A stretch of DNA of 64,000 bases from Eutreptiella sp. 'Long Island Sound 2002' (lineage: Eukaryota > Euglenozoa > Euglenophyceae > Eutreptiales > Eutreptiaceae), in NCBI GenBank assembly GCA_964036045.1, contig OZ038379.1, positions 115,533,604 through 115,597,603 of the forward strand, given 5' to 3'. The notes under the pieces are model-generated. The model saw only the letters and a list, made by a program, of their open reading frames with translations, made no database searches and was not told the origin of the DNA. Positions 10,247 through 19,824 of the stretch are shown here, in pieces. The first letter of the stretch is position 1; each line of letters opens with the position of its first letter. Made by a program: the position numbers and the translations under genes.

Positions 10247-12855
10247 ATGGTAGCAGAGGCTTACCTGCTGCCCCTACCTACCGCCGACCCGGGGACTTGG
10301 GCCCTCATGAGCCCTGCCCAAGTACGCCCCGGGTGCGTATTGTGGACTCGGTGGAGACCACGCCGGAGATTAGAGCCATAGAAGGACCGAGACGTTCAAG
10401 AGCATGGCGAACTCCGGAAGTTGAAGCCCGAAGAGAAGAACGACACTCGGGAAGAGGAGGACGTGACATGGAGGACCTGGTCTCCATGTGTGAGCGTCGC
10501 TGCCGAAAGGCATGCAACCTCCGCTCCGCCGCGGAGGACTCTGATGAGGCTTGCCACTCAGGCAGCAGTGGAGGACGGGCCTGGCGCTACCGGAAGCGCG
10601 GGTCACCCAAGTCCACGGCAAGGGACGCCGGGACTATGGACACGGACCCCAGCCCGGTCAGTCTGTGGGAATCCGAAGGGCACTCCGAGGGCTATCGGAC
10701 AGCCTACGAGCCACCTTTGGAGCCGGAGATGTCCGCGCCAATCGCCAGGGCGCATACAGCCCCCGAGCCCGCCCTGCAGCACGATACCGAGGGCTTGGAG
10801 AGGCCAGCCAGGGCCCGGACGGCACCTGTGCCCCGGCACACGGGACCAGAGACGGACGCCATAGGCGATACGCCCATGGGCGATGAGTCTGAGGTGCCGG
10901 GAACCGCGGGTTGCGCTGAATCTGGCGGAAGGCACGCCGCGTGCCACTGTGAGCACGTGTCCTTCCTCATGGGCAAGTACCCGAAGATGGGGATGGACGC
11001 CATCGTGCATCACCTTGACCGCCTGGACAACGCCAAGGACGCTCTGGAGGAGGACGTCGCGGGGATCCTGGACGACCAGTCGGCCGCGGAGAACCACATG
11101 GAGGAGCTGCGAGCGGATCAGGCCCGGTACCGGGAGAATCAGGAGCTGGCCCTGCAGAAGCAGCAGCAAGTGGTGGACAGCCTCCTCCACTTAGTGGAGG
11201 ACATGTCGGGACGCCTGAGAAGGCTAGAGGAGCGACAGCCCCTCGCCTCGGGTCCAGAGCTCCCGGCAAAGCCGGCCGCAGTGGAGCTGGTGGAGCGGGT
11301 TAAGACCCTCAGGAGCGCCATGGAGAAACCCATGGGCGGCCCTGCAGAGGCACCATACGCGCCTCCGCGTGTTGACCCGGGTGCGCTGCCGTATGTTCCC
11401 CTGTTCAGAGAGTCCACAATGCTCGGGGAACACACGGCATCGGCTGGGTCCATGCGGGAAGGGCACGTAACCACGGACCCGAGGAGCCTGACGGTGCAGA
11501 TGTCCCATGCCGCCCAGGATGTACCGCTCACGACGAATATGGCAGTCTATGCGGAAGAGAAGATCGAGATCCAGAACCAGACCATGCAGGGGCGAACCAT
11601 GGGAAGCGCCGACGGACATGGTCGAGGTCATCCAAGCGGAAACCTGTGGGCGAAGGACCCCAATACGGGGATATGGACGGCCGATGGAGCAAATCCTTCC
11701 CGCATTCCAAACCCCATGGGTTCAGGCCCAACTGGATCGCACTCCATGGAGGAGAGGGATGTACGGGGAGTGTACTCACACCCCCCGGCCACAGGTGGTA
11801 TCTGTCTCGGTGGAGTGGTGGCTGGAGACGTCGGAGACGCCATCAGGATTGACGACCTCAGGGGAATCAAAATCCCCTATTACGACGGGAACCCATCCAA
11901 CCTGGATGACTTCATCCTGGACTGGGAGGACTTCGCCGAGGAGGTCGTCGGCGAGATGCGGGGAGCGCCGCGGGACAAGTGGGTATGCCGGACATTCCCA
12001 CACCGCTTGGCGCAGGACCTGAAGGAGGAGCTGCGGGATCAGATCCGGGAAGGATTGATCCGGACGGAGCAGGCCTGCCTCCAGTGGTTGGAGGATGAGG
12101 AGCGGGTGGACGCTCCGAATCAGAAGCTGGAGGACCTGTGGTCCATTCCACTGCCGCTGGACCGCGGTGAGTTGCGGGTCCGGGAGTGGAATGGGTATCT
12201 GCGGAAGTACCGCAGATGCCTCAAGTTGGTGGAAGACTGGAACGAGGCCAGTGAGATCCGCCACTTGCTGAAGGACGTCCTCCCCGGCAACTGGAAGCGA
12301 CGAGTGGAGGACGAGGAGAAGAAGCGCGCCAAGAAGCGGGTGGCGGTGCGGATTATGGCGGCGGAGGATACCCATGCGGGTATCATGGAGTTTTTCAGGA
12401 GGAAACTGGGCGAACCCAACCGGATGTTGGGCCTGAAGAACGCCGTGTACGTGGAGGTATTCGGGGACTCCATGGGGCAAAGGTTGCTGCGCCTCAACAA
12501 CGTGGAGTGGAGGCGCGGGGAGCCGCTGAGGATGCAAGTCATCTTCGCCCGCATGAGCCTTGACGAAATCGTGAAGTACATCACGGTGGAGTTGAAGCTC
12601 AATGCGAAGAACGAGGCCCACGTGCAGGATCGACACGGTCATGGACAACGAGGACACCGAGAAGACCGCCATCATCGGGAGATCCAGGAGGACACGGCCA
12701 ACTCTGCGGAGGATGGTAGTGGAAGTGGCCAAGACCACTGGTCCCGGGAGGATCACGAGGAGGCCCACTTCTTCGCGTTTGTGGCGCACAACGTGAGGAA
12801 CCATGGGCAGGATCGGTCCAGATGGAGCCAGGTGGGACCCAAGAAGGGCAAGTAG
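10162..12855 (+). CDS. gag: Gag polyprotein (capsid region) of the Ty3/gypsy element
   Basis: This open frame of 897 codons would encode the structural protein that packages element RNA. The N-terminal 250 residues are basic and low-complexity. Residues about 265-365 are rich in Leu, Glu and Gln with heptad-like spacing (a likely coiled coil). Residues about 560-815 form a charged, helix-rich segment containing a DDFILDWEDF stretch, where a Ty3-type capsid would sit. The first ATG (10162) is within the LTR and upstream of the primer site; an alternative start is ATG 10468, after the primer site. The frame ends at TAG 12853-12855, but the same frame continues directly into a zinc-knuckle segment. 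The assignment rests on position and the downstream nucleocapsid rather than on a recognised capsid motif. Confidence 0.75.
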   Translation: MQSLIRSKSAGITGGRGTAGAGPGRDLLYGSRGLPAAPTYRRPGDLGPHEPCPSTPRVRIVDSVETTPEIRAIEGPRRSRAWRTPEVEARREERHSGRGGRDMEDLVSMCERRCRKACNLRSAAEDSDEACHSGSSGGRAWRYRKRGSPKSTARDAGTMDTDPSPVSLWESEGHSEGYRTAYEPPLEPEMSAPIARAHTAPEPALQHDTEGLERPARARTAPVPRHTGPETDAIGDTPMGDESEVPGTAGCAESGGRHAACHCEHVSFLMGKYPKMGMDAIVHHLDRLDNAKDALEEDVAGILDDQSAAENHMEELRADQARYRENQELALQKQQQVVDSLLHLVEDMSGRLRRLEERQPLASGPELPAKPAAVELVERVKTLRSAMEKPMGGPAEAPYAPPRVDPGALPYVPLFRESTMLGEHTASAGSMREGHVTTDPRSLTVQMSHAAQDVPLTTNMAVYAEEKIEIQNQTMQGRTMGSADGHGRGHPSGNLWAKDPNTGIWTADGANPSRIPNPMGSGPTGSHSMEERDVRGVYSHPPATGGICLGGVVAGDVGDAIRIDDLRGIKIPYYDGNPSNLDDFILDWEDFAEEVVGEMRGAPRDKWVCRTFPHRLAQDLKEELRDQIREGLIRTEQACLQWLEDEERVDAPNQKLEDLWSIPLPLDRGELRVREWNGYLRKYRRCLKLVEDWNEASEIRHLLKDVLPGNWKRRVEDEEKKRAKKRVAVRIMAAEDTHAGIMEFFRRKLGEPNRMLGLKNAVYVEVFGDSMGQRLLRLNNVEWRRGEPLRMQVIFARMSLDEIVKYITVELKLNAKNEAHVQDRHGHGQRGHREDRHHREIQEDTANSAEDGSGSGQDHWSREDHEEAHFFAFVAHNVRNHGQDRSRWSQVGPKKGK
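10248..10259 (+). other. Primer-binding site (initiator Met-tRNA type)
   Basis: TGGTAGCAGAGG starts one base after the LTR end. It matches 10 of 12 positions of the TGGTATCAGAGC site used by many Ty3/gypsy and copia elements that prime with initiator Met-tRNA. Its position fixes the inner end of the LTR. It lies inside the open gag frame. Confidence 0.75.
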
Positions 12856-13272
12856 CCAAGGAGGATCGGGAACCCACCGCTCTCGTTCCGGGAGTACAGG
12901 TCTCAGCACGACGGGTGCTGGGTCTGTTATGGCAAGGGAAACAACCATGCACATGACCACCGTCAGTGCAAGGTGTATGAGGCGGACAAGAAGGCCTACT
13001 TCGCCGCTCACCCCGAGAATAAGCCCAAGGAGCAGCGGATTTCCGACTGGAAGGCGAAGGGCGGAGATGGGGGAAAAGGCCAAGGCAAAGGCCAAGGAAA
13101 AGGCGGAGGAAGAGGCTATGGTGGTGGACCTGGCCAAGACTGACGTGTGAGGTCGATCGAGGAGGTTGCTGACGACATGTTGAGTACGTTGGAGGAACTC
13201 AAAGCCCAGCAACGTGGTGGACAAAGTCCTGGCGGATCGCAGCCGGAAGGGGCTGCGGGAAGTCAAGTCTAG
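12856..13272 (+). pseudogene. gag: Nucleocapsid segment of gag, in frame but cut off by stops
   Basis: In the same frame as gag, after TAG 12853-12855, the translation contains CWVCYGKGNNHAHDHRQC, a zinc-knuckle variant (C-x2-C-x8-H-x4-C, with further His residues) instead of the usual C-x2-C-x4-H-x4-C. A Gly/Lys/Gln-rich basic tail (GKGQGKGQGKGGG) follows, which suits RNA binding. TGA at 13141-13143 ends this part. The frame then stays open to TAG 13270-13272, just before pol. Either this copy has acquired stops or the element uses readthrough. Confidence 0.7.
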
Positions 13273-16200
13273 AGGAGCCCCCACGGGAGTGGGACCTTGG
13301 AGGTCTCTCCTCCGAAAATCAGTGGAATCCCAGAGAAAGCGAAGGCACATCGGGTGCCGAAGAAGGCTCCGGAAGAGCCAAAACCACTGAATTTCGCCAC
13401 TCCCAACCCCTGGAGCGCCCTGCCAAGGGAAGTACATGTGGGTACGGGACATGGCAAGAAGGAAGGAGCGACCACGGAGAGCCCCGTGGACGGGCAGGAC
13501 CAACCCAAGATCTACACCATCCGTGACCATACCCTTGAAGTCCTGATGCACCCGGACGTGCTAGAGTTGCATGCCGTGAGAGTCGTCCATACACCGCATG
13601 GCGACGAGCGGCAGTTGCACTTGAAGGTGCGTGTACGGTGCGGACGAGAGGAGAAGGTGGTGGATGTGTTGGTGGATACGGGTGCCCAGGTGAGCCTGGT
13701 CCGGAGAGGGTTGTTCAAGGAGGAACTCCTGCAGCCCAGCCGGAGACCGGTCCGCCTGAAGGTCGCCAATGGAGAGATCATGGGTGGTGGCACCCATGAG
13801 GCCACTATCAGTATGGAATTCTGGGAACATGAGCGCCTGAACCGCCCTGATCAGGCGAAGAGAAGCACTCTATCCGGGAACTTCTATGTGGCCGACATTA
13901 CCGATTGGGATATGATCATGGGGTATGACTTCATGGTGGCCAACGCCATTGGAGCCCTTCCCCATCGCGCAACGCTGGTCCGGGAGGACGACGAATGCCT
14001 CACATGGCTGTCCACGGAGTATGCGTGCGGGTCATCCCAATGGAATGCTGAGGAAGAGGATCGGATCGTCCTAGCGGTGCAAGCTGTGGGTGCCAAGTCC
14101 AGAGGAGACCGCGGAGTTCAACTCACGGAGTATGGAATGGCGCCGCAGGTGTACGACCGGATGATCCAGACGCTGGGAGCCGAAACGCCCGAGACGGACG
14201 TCTTCGCTTCCCGGGATGCCCCACTTCTGAGGAAGTGTAGGCGGCACTGGCATCGAGGAGACTCAGCCTGGCACAGGCATTGGGGTTTGAAGGAGTGGGG
14301 ACCCATGTATTGGCATGGCTCCCTGGACAATACCAGACGTACGGTGGAGAAGATCATCGCGGATAGGGCGAAGGGGATCCTGGTCATAACCGGCATAGGA
14401 TCCACCCCATGTCCGCTGGAGGGTCTCAAGTCTACGCTGGACTCCATCACCCTGAACGAGATGTCATTCGGGCCAGAAGAGGAGTTGTTCATCGACGCCA
14501 AGGCTGTATCAATGCCCTCCCCGGGTCAAGCGTGGGATACCAAGGCTTTCCTGGTGGATGGGGCGCAAGTCCAGCCTACGGGTGATGAAGCATTCGTCCG
14601 TAGGGTGGAGGCGGTGCCCATGAAGGTCATGTTTGAGCCCAAGGAGGGGACGGATCAGCCAATTGATGGCATTGACCTCCTGTCCCAAGCCGAGATCGAC
14701 GACGTCGTCAACTACATGCGGATGGGGATGCACGACCGTGTGGCAGCCAAGAAGAGGCGGGCCATGGTCACATCTCCACATTGGTGGGATGACAAGATGT
14801 TGATCACCGGCAAGTACGAGAAGGACGAGTTCGTGGCGAGGGTCATGGATCACATCGCGGACCAATACGATGGTCGAGTTGGGTCGGACCCACCAACATG
14901 GGATTTTCCAAGAATGGGTGCCGATAGCGACAGTCACCAGCCCGACGCTGCAAATTTTCGGAGATTATCGGTGGGAAGTGCACCCCACGACGATGAAGAC
15001 GGCATATCGGACGAGGAGAAGTCGGATTCGGACCCGGAAGAGGCCTATACTGCAGTGCGGTCGGTTGTATCTATACCGAAGCAAGCGGCTGAAGAGGCCC
15101 AGGAGAACCCGAAGGTCGCCGAGCTGAAGGAGAGGCTGATCAAGGCCTATCCGCGGCTGTTCAGTGGCGTCGCCAACCAGAACCCTCCAGATCGTGGGAG
15201 GTTTGGTACAGCGAAGATCAAGCTGAAGCCGAACCCGAAGATCTATCGTCATCGGGAGTACCAACTTCAGGGCGATCGGGCCGAGGCCATGAAGAAGCTG
15301 TTGGCCGAGTTCATTGAGCGGGGATGGATCGAACCCTCCGACAGTGAGTGGGCCAGTCCAGCCTTCATCGTGCCCAAGAAGGAGAAGGGCGAGTGGAGGT
15401 TGGTGGTTGATTACAGAGGTTTGAACGAGCAGACCGAGCACGACTCGTACTCGCTTCCCCTGTTCGACTCCATCCTCCAAAAACAGCAGAAAAAGTGGAT
15501 CTTCACGGTGTTGGACCTGAAACATGGTTATCACCAGATGCCGCTACACCCAGACTCCAGGCCCTGCACAGCGATGTCGACGCCGCTGGGGCCCATGCAG
15601 TGGAAAGTGGTGCCTATGGGCGCTAAGAATGGCAACGCCGCTTTCCAGCGCATGATGGAGGACCTACTCGGTCCTGTCCGGGACTGTGCCGATCCCTTCG
15701 TGGATGACATCATCATCGGGTCCGGCACGGAGAACTTGACTGAGGACGAGCTCATCGACGCGCATGAGAAGGATCTGCGCCGAGTGCTCAGCGAGTTGGA
15801 CAAGCACAACATGGTGTGCAAGCCCACCAAAGCCTCACTCTTCGTGAAGGAAGTAGAGTTCGCGGGTCACGTGGTTGGTCACGGGCAACGCCGTCCCATG
15901 CCTGGGAAGCTGGCGTCCCTGCACCACTGGGAGAAGCCCCAGACCATCAGCGAACTCCGATCCTTCATGGGGTTCTGCAACTACTATTCGGGCTATGTCC
16001 GGATGTATGCAGAACTCTCGGGGCCGCTGCACAAGATGCTGCAAGTGGGCAAGTTCGATGGCCGGAAGGGGAGCAAGAAGAAGCTTGCCTGGACCCCTGA
16101 GGCTGAGGATGCGTTCAACAGCCTGAAGGAGCGACTCCTGGGGCAGTTGGGGCTGTTCCTGGTGGACCCGGACAAGGGATTCGTGCTACGGACAGACGCC

Positions 16201-18351
16201 TCGGACTATGCCGTGGAGGCAGTCCTCGAGCAAGTCCGGGACGACGGGACTCATGTTCCCGTGGCGTTTTGGAGCAGGATCCTGGCCGAGGGCCAACGCC
16301 GAACATGGACCGCGAGGGAGAAGGAGACATACGCCATTGTATGTGCGCTCAGGAAGTGGTCTGGCCACATCGGACTGCAGCCGGTGGTGGTTTGCAGGGA
16401 CCACCAATCCCTACAGAGCTGGCACAAGGAGCATGTCGACACCCCCTCAGGACCAGCGGCTAGGAGGGCCCGATGGCACGAGACATTCGCCAAGTTCGAC
16501 CTCAGCGTCGTGTACGTCCCGGGGAAGGACAACACTGTGGCAGATTGCCTCAGTCGCTGGGCCTACCCCGCGGGCAAGGCGTGGATGGACATATCCAGCC
16601 ATGGCGACGCCGAGGAGACCGAGGAGGCCAAGCGCATCATCGAGATGGAGAAGGTCATGGAGCAAGAGGGGGTCAAGTGTTTTGTGGTGATGGCAAACCG
16701 TACAGACATGGCCAAGTTCCGGGGCGCCCGAGTCCAGGCTATTCGAGAGGAAACCCTCGAGCAATGGATGGTGGCCCCTGTAGAGCTAGTCAGGTCGGTG
16801 CTCACAGAGGACTGGTCGGATGACTATGCGGCATCCGAGCACTGGAGCAGGTACTGGAACGCCGTGAGCGCCCCGTCGGACGACGAATGGCGCGAGGGCT
16901 TGACCGAGGATGGCGACAAGTTGTTCCTCAAGGACAAGCTGCTGGTGCCTGAGAACCGAGTGGAGGAGCTCATTGACCATTGGCACAACGCCCAGCTCAT
17001 GCACCCTGGCCGAGATAAGATGCAGCAGTACCTGGAGTGGCGTTTCAAGTTCCCTCCGGGGTACTACGCCATCCTGGATAGGTACTGCAGCGACTGCGCC
17101 GTGTGTCGGGCCACGAAGAGCCCCAACCACTCCACAGCGGGCAACCCGGTGTATACGGCTATACCGGAGGCCCCTATGCGGTCCGTGGCCATGGATGTAT
17201 TCGCCATGCCTGAAGTCACCGTGGAAGAAGAGACCTATGACTGTGTCATCCTGGCGGTGGATAGGCACAGTGGGTATATCGTGGCGGTCCCTGGCAAGAA
17301 GTCCAAGAAGAAGGACAAGAAGGACAAGCATGGAGTGGGGCTGCAGGCCAAGACCGTCGCTAATGCCATGATCAGGCATTGGTTGACGATTTTCGATGTC
17401 CTGGCTGTCATCTGCAGCGATCGGGGCAGTCAGTTCGTGGGGACGTGGTTCAAGACGATGTGCAAGCACATGGGCATTCGGCACGCCAAGACCGTGGCTT
17501 ACCACAGCCGGTCGAATGGCCGAGCTGAGGTGGCCGGGCGGCAGATGTTCGAGAAGTTCCGCCAGCTGCACATCGACGAACCGGGCCGGAACTGGTACAA
17601 TTCGCTGTGGAGAGTGCTCCAGGCGTACCATGACCTTCCGGGACCCACTGGACTGTCGCCCCATCGCATCCTGTTCCTACGGGATCGAGTGTCACGCACT
17701 CTCCCGTGGATGAACCATGGCAAAGTGGCCCGGGATGCGAACGCTATGATGTCTGAGGCGGACGACACGGCGGCCAAGGTGTGCAAGGCACTTCAGGACG
17801 AGCATGACAAGAGGGCCAAGTACTTCAAGCAGGGAAAGGTCCAGAAGTATGCTCTCCAAGACACCGTGTGGGTGGAGCGGCACCACAAGGATGTCCTGTC
17901 CAGGCATCGGCAGGCGTCCTGGTATGTGCCGGGGGTAATCGTGCGGAAGGTCGGGCAGGATGTGTATGCGGTTCGTGTGGGGGATAACAAGGACCTGGAC
18001 CGCGACCACACCCAGCTTCGTCCCCGAGCACCAGACCCCAGCGGACGTCCCGTCACCTTCGAGTTCACGGCCGGCGATGTGGACTCGGACGATGAGGGTG
18101 AGGACGACGATTTCACCGCGGAGAAGATCCTGGCGGACAAGCCGGACCTGGGGACGCCTGGGGGGAGGCTTTACAAAGTCCAGGGACTCGTGGGAGCCTT
18201 CGAGCAGTTTCGTGTCGAGGTATACCACGGTCTGGATGGACTACCTAAACAAAAAGGGTATTTCTTTGGATGTCAAGGACGTGTTGGTCCATTTGGTTGC
18301 TGCTGTAGCACCGTAATGGATCCCCCCTTGGCATTTTGTTTGTTTCTGTGA
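13273..18351 (+). CDS. pol: Pol polyprotein: protease, reverse transcriptase, RNase H, integrase, chromodomain remnant
   Basis: The frame is open from 13273 to 18351 and is the same frame as gag; residue numbers here count from codon 13297. The aspartic protease has DTGA at residues 127-130. A segment at about 290-370 (DVFASRDAP, WGPMYWHGSL, ADRAKGILVI) lies between protease and RT. The RT (about 660-880) has the catalytic FVDD box at 801-804, and RNase H has TDASDY at about 966. The integrase has a His-Cys zinc domain from about residue 1228 and a catalytic triad D1300, D1375, E1411, the classical DD35E spacing. It is followed by a basic tail and the start of a chromodomain (GRLYKV). There is no ATG before the protease, so expression needs fusion with gag or readthrough. 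The true C-terminus is shifted to another frame. Confidence 0.95.
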   Translation, partial: RSPHGSGTLEVSPPKISGIPEKAKAHRVPKKAPEEPKPLNFATPNPWSALPREVHVGTGHGKKEGATTESPVDGQDQPKIYTIRDHTLEVLMHPDVLELHAVRVVHTPHGDERQLHLKVRVRCGREEKVVDVLVDTGAQVSLVRRGLFKEELLQPSRRPVRLKVANGEIMGGGTHEATISMEFWEHERLNRPDQAKRSTLSGNFYVADITDWDMIMGYDFMVANAIGALPHRATLVREDDECLTWLSTEYACGSSQWNAEEEDRIVLAVQAVGAKSRGDRGVQLTEYGMAPQVYDRMIQTLGAETPETDVFASRDAPLLRKCRRHWHRGDSAWHRHWGLKEWGPMYWHGSLDNTRRTVEKIIADRAKGILVITGIGSTPCPLEGLKSTLDSITLNEMSFGPEEELFIDAKAVSMPSPGQAWDTKAFLVDGAQVQPTGDEAFVRRVEAVPMKVMFEPKEGTDQPIDGIDLLSQAEIDDVVNYMRMGMHDRVAAKKRRAMVTSPHWWDDKMLITGKYEKDEFVARVMDHIADQYDGRVGSDPPTWDFPRMGADSDSHQPDAANFRRLSVGSAPHDDEDGISDEEKSDSDPEEAYTAVRSVVSIPKQAAEEAQENPKVAELKERLIKAYPRLFSGVANQNPPDRGRFGTAKIKLKPNPKIYRHREYQLQGDRAEAMKKLLAEFIERGWIEPSDSEWASPAFIVPKKEKGEWRLVVDYRGLNEQTEHDSYSLPLFDSILQKQQKKWIFTVLDLKHGYHQMPLHPDSRPCTAMSTPLGPMQWKVVPMGAKNGNAAFQRMMEDLLGPVRDCADPFVDDIIIGSGTENLTEDELIDAHEKDLRRVLSELDKHNMVCKPTKASLFVKEVEFAGHVVGHGQRRPMPGKLASLHHWEKPQTISELRSFMGFCNYYSGYVRMYAELSGPLHKMLQVGKFDGRKGSKKKLAWTPEAEDAFNSLKERLLGQLGLFLVDPDKGFVLRTDASDYAVEAVLEQVRDDGTHVPVAFWSRILAEGQRRTWTAREKETYAIVCALRKWSGHIGLQPVVVCRDHQSLQSWHKEHVDTPSGPAARRARWHETFAKFDLSVVYVPGKDNTVADCLSRWAYPAGKAWMDISSHGDAEETEEAKRIIEMEKVMEQEGVKCFVVMANRTDMAKFRGARVQAIREETLEQWMVAPVELVRSVLTEDWSDDYAASEHWSRYWNAVSAPSDDEWREGLTEDGDKLFLKDKLLVPENRVEELIDHWHNAQLMHPGRDKMQQYLEWRFKFPPGYYAILDRYCSDCAVCRATKSPNHSTAGNPVYTAIPEAPMRSVAMDVFAMPEVTVEEETYDCVILAVDRHSGYIVAVPGKKSKKKDKKDKHGVGLQAKTVANAMIRHWLTIFDVLAVICSDRGSQFVGTWFKTMCKHMGIRHAKTVAYHSRSNGRAEVAGRQMFEKFRQLHIDEPGRNWYNSLWRVLQAYHDLPGPTGLSPHRILFLRDRVSRTLPWMNHGKVARDANAMMSEADDTAAKVCKALQDEHDKRAKYFKQGKVQKYALQDTVWVERHHKDVLSRHRQASWYVPGVIVRKVGQDVYAVRVGDNKDLDRDHTQLRPRAPDPSGRPVTFEFTAGDVDSDDEGEDDDFTAEKILADKPDLGTPGGRLYKVQGLVGAFEQFRVEVYHGLDGLPKQKGYFFGCQGRVGPFGCCCSTVMDPPLAFCLFL
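18176..18316 (+). pseudogene. Displaced C-terminal half of the integrase chromodomain
   Basis: In a frame different from pol, this stretch reads SRDSWEPSSSF and continues to a plausible C-terminus ending AAVAP before a stop. Chromodomains have a hydrophobic-K-W-K-G-Y block followed shortly by a WEP block. Here pol reads GRLYKV and then loses the frame, so a short non-triplet deletion seems to have removed the WKGY-like block and shifted the rest. The pol product therefore ends in about 50 unrelated residues. Confidence 0.7.
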
Positions 18352-18700
18352 ATGGGGAGACAAGTGAGGGCGTTCATCTGGCGATTTTTCGGCCGTGAGT
18401 GGCCATATACCCCCTTCACTCGATCTCCACATATATATTTCATTGTGGTATAATTATTTAGGTCGACCGACGACGTTTTTCTATCTTTGATCCCCTTGGT
18501 CCATGTTGTAGATCAAGAGGAGACCGGATATGGCGTAGGGCGCTGATTATCAGTGTCCTCACCCCTCCCTTGGGGCATGGGGGACGCCTACGGCGTGTGT
18601 GGGGCCTCCATGTGTCCTTGGGACATGGAGGGGGGGGTTGGAGCCCGTTGGGGTCCTCCCGTCCTCTCTTCATTGGTTTCCGAGCGGATACAACGCTCTG

Positions 18701-18710
18701 AGAAGGGGGG
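18701..18710 (+). promoter_or_regulatory. Polypurine tract
   Basis: AGAAGGGGGG lies immediately before the 3' LTR, where retrotransposons prime plus-strand DNA synthesis. The 350 bases between the pol stop and this tract hold no reading frame I can support. Confidence 0.85.
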
Positions 18711-19819
18711 TGAAGCCGGTTCGGACCCCCGTGGCCATCTTGGAGTCACTTGGGGTTTGTATCTATGTGCCGGCAAGCCGCCATTGGCTGATATCATACT
18801 CTCTCATCCACCTGATCTAACCCGATGTGATAGTGTGATAGGTTTGGCCATTCCGGCTATGAGCGGCCATATTCAGAACCGAGGCGCCGCCAGCGGAGAT
18901 TTATATATCGGAATATCAGGGATTAACAGGGTTTTATTATCATAATGTTTCCGTAATTTTTCAGCCTTTCGTTCTGATGGTCAATGTATCGGCGACTGTC
19001 AGTTGGCTCGCGATTTTGCGTTAACCGATTGGTTAACTGTTATTTCCAGATATTTCGACGGATATTCCGTTGAAAGGGTCAGATTTCATCAGCAAAGGGT
19101 TCGTTGCTTCCGCAATTTTCTAAATAAGCACTCAAAATTTTAATCAGAATTTTTCGCGATGTCGAAATCGGATTTTCGACTTCGACATCGCCGCACTTGA
19201 TTTGGACTTCTTCGAGTGGTCGTACTCTTTCCCCTATGCCCGAATCAGGTTTCCCTTATACTTGCCACCCATTTGACTTGGAGATATAAGGGAAACAAAA
19301 ACGAATCGTGGGACCACTTTGAAGAGCCAAATCTACGAGCGAGTGTGAGGAAAGAGAATAAGAAAGGTTGGGTTGGAACTGCCTTGGTCTCAACTTAATT
19401 TAGGAAGCATCAAACGCCATGGTGTGTACACATGCCCGATGTAGCAAGAGATAATGGTCAAGAGGGTATAAAGTGATATATAACTCTTGGACCGTGCAAC
19501 CGAACATTTTATTGTGACTTTCTGAGTGTCTATTTTTTTTCGGGCTCTCTCCCTTGGTGCAATTCTTGTACATGCCCGCCACTGTGGGAATACCGGTGTG
19601 CTGAACGAAAGCCCGCAGCCTGATTTGGATTGTGAATTGGGTTATTGCTGTATTTGTGGGATCTGGTTGCTATTCAGGGTTGAAGGAGGATTTTATTTTC
19701 TATAATTTTGGATTTGGACCCTGGAAATTGAGGAATGCAATCGTTGATCCAGAGTAAATCAGCAGGGGTTACAGGCGGAAGGGACACAGCGGGGGCCGGT
19801 CCTGGTAGGGACCTTCTTT
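18711..19819 (+). repeat. 3' LTR
   Basis: Direct repeat of the 5' LTR, with about 30 single-base or small indel differences counted by eye. The TATA-like box, the GTTAACC palindrome and the TCGAA palindrome are kept. The LTR-internal ATG (19735) here opens only a short frame that runs into flanking minisatellite. Confidence 0.95.
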
Positions 19820-19824
19820 ACACA

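Larger units (their letters stand above)
9137..19819 (+). mobile_element. Full-length Ty3/gypsy (chromovirus-like) LTR retrotransposon
   Basis: Two direct LTRs of about 1110 bp bracket a primer-binding site, gag, pol and a polypurine tract. The pol order is protease, RT, RNase H, integrase, as in Ty3/gypsy and unlike Ty1/copia. ACACA at 9132-9136 and at 19820-19824 is a 5-bp target-site duplication; the CA-rich target leaves the boundary uncertain by one base. By eye the LTRs differ at about 30 positions, roughly 97% identity, implying a fairly recent insertion. The coding frame carries three in-frame stop codons and a frameshift in the chromodomain, so this copy looks non-autonomous unless stops are read through. 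It sits in the GGAGTGGCGGGG minisatellite. Confidence 0.95.

Noticed and set aside
11776-13551. 591-codon minus-strand frame opposite gag
   Set aside because: It is antisense to gag, and a GC-rich gene commonly leaves its complementary frame open. No recognisable domain.
16786-17664. 292-codon minus-strand frame opposite integrase
   Set aside because: Antisense shadow of the integrase, whose catalytic residues on the plus strand settle the coding strand.
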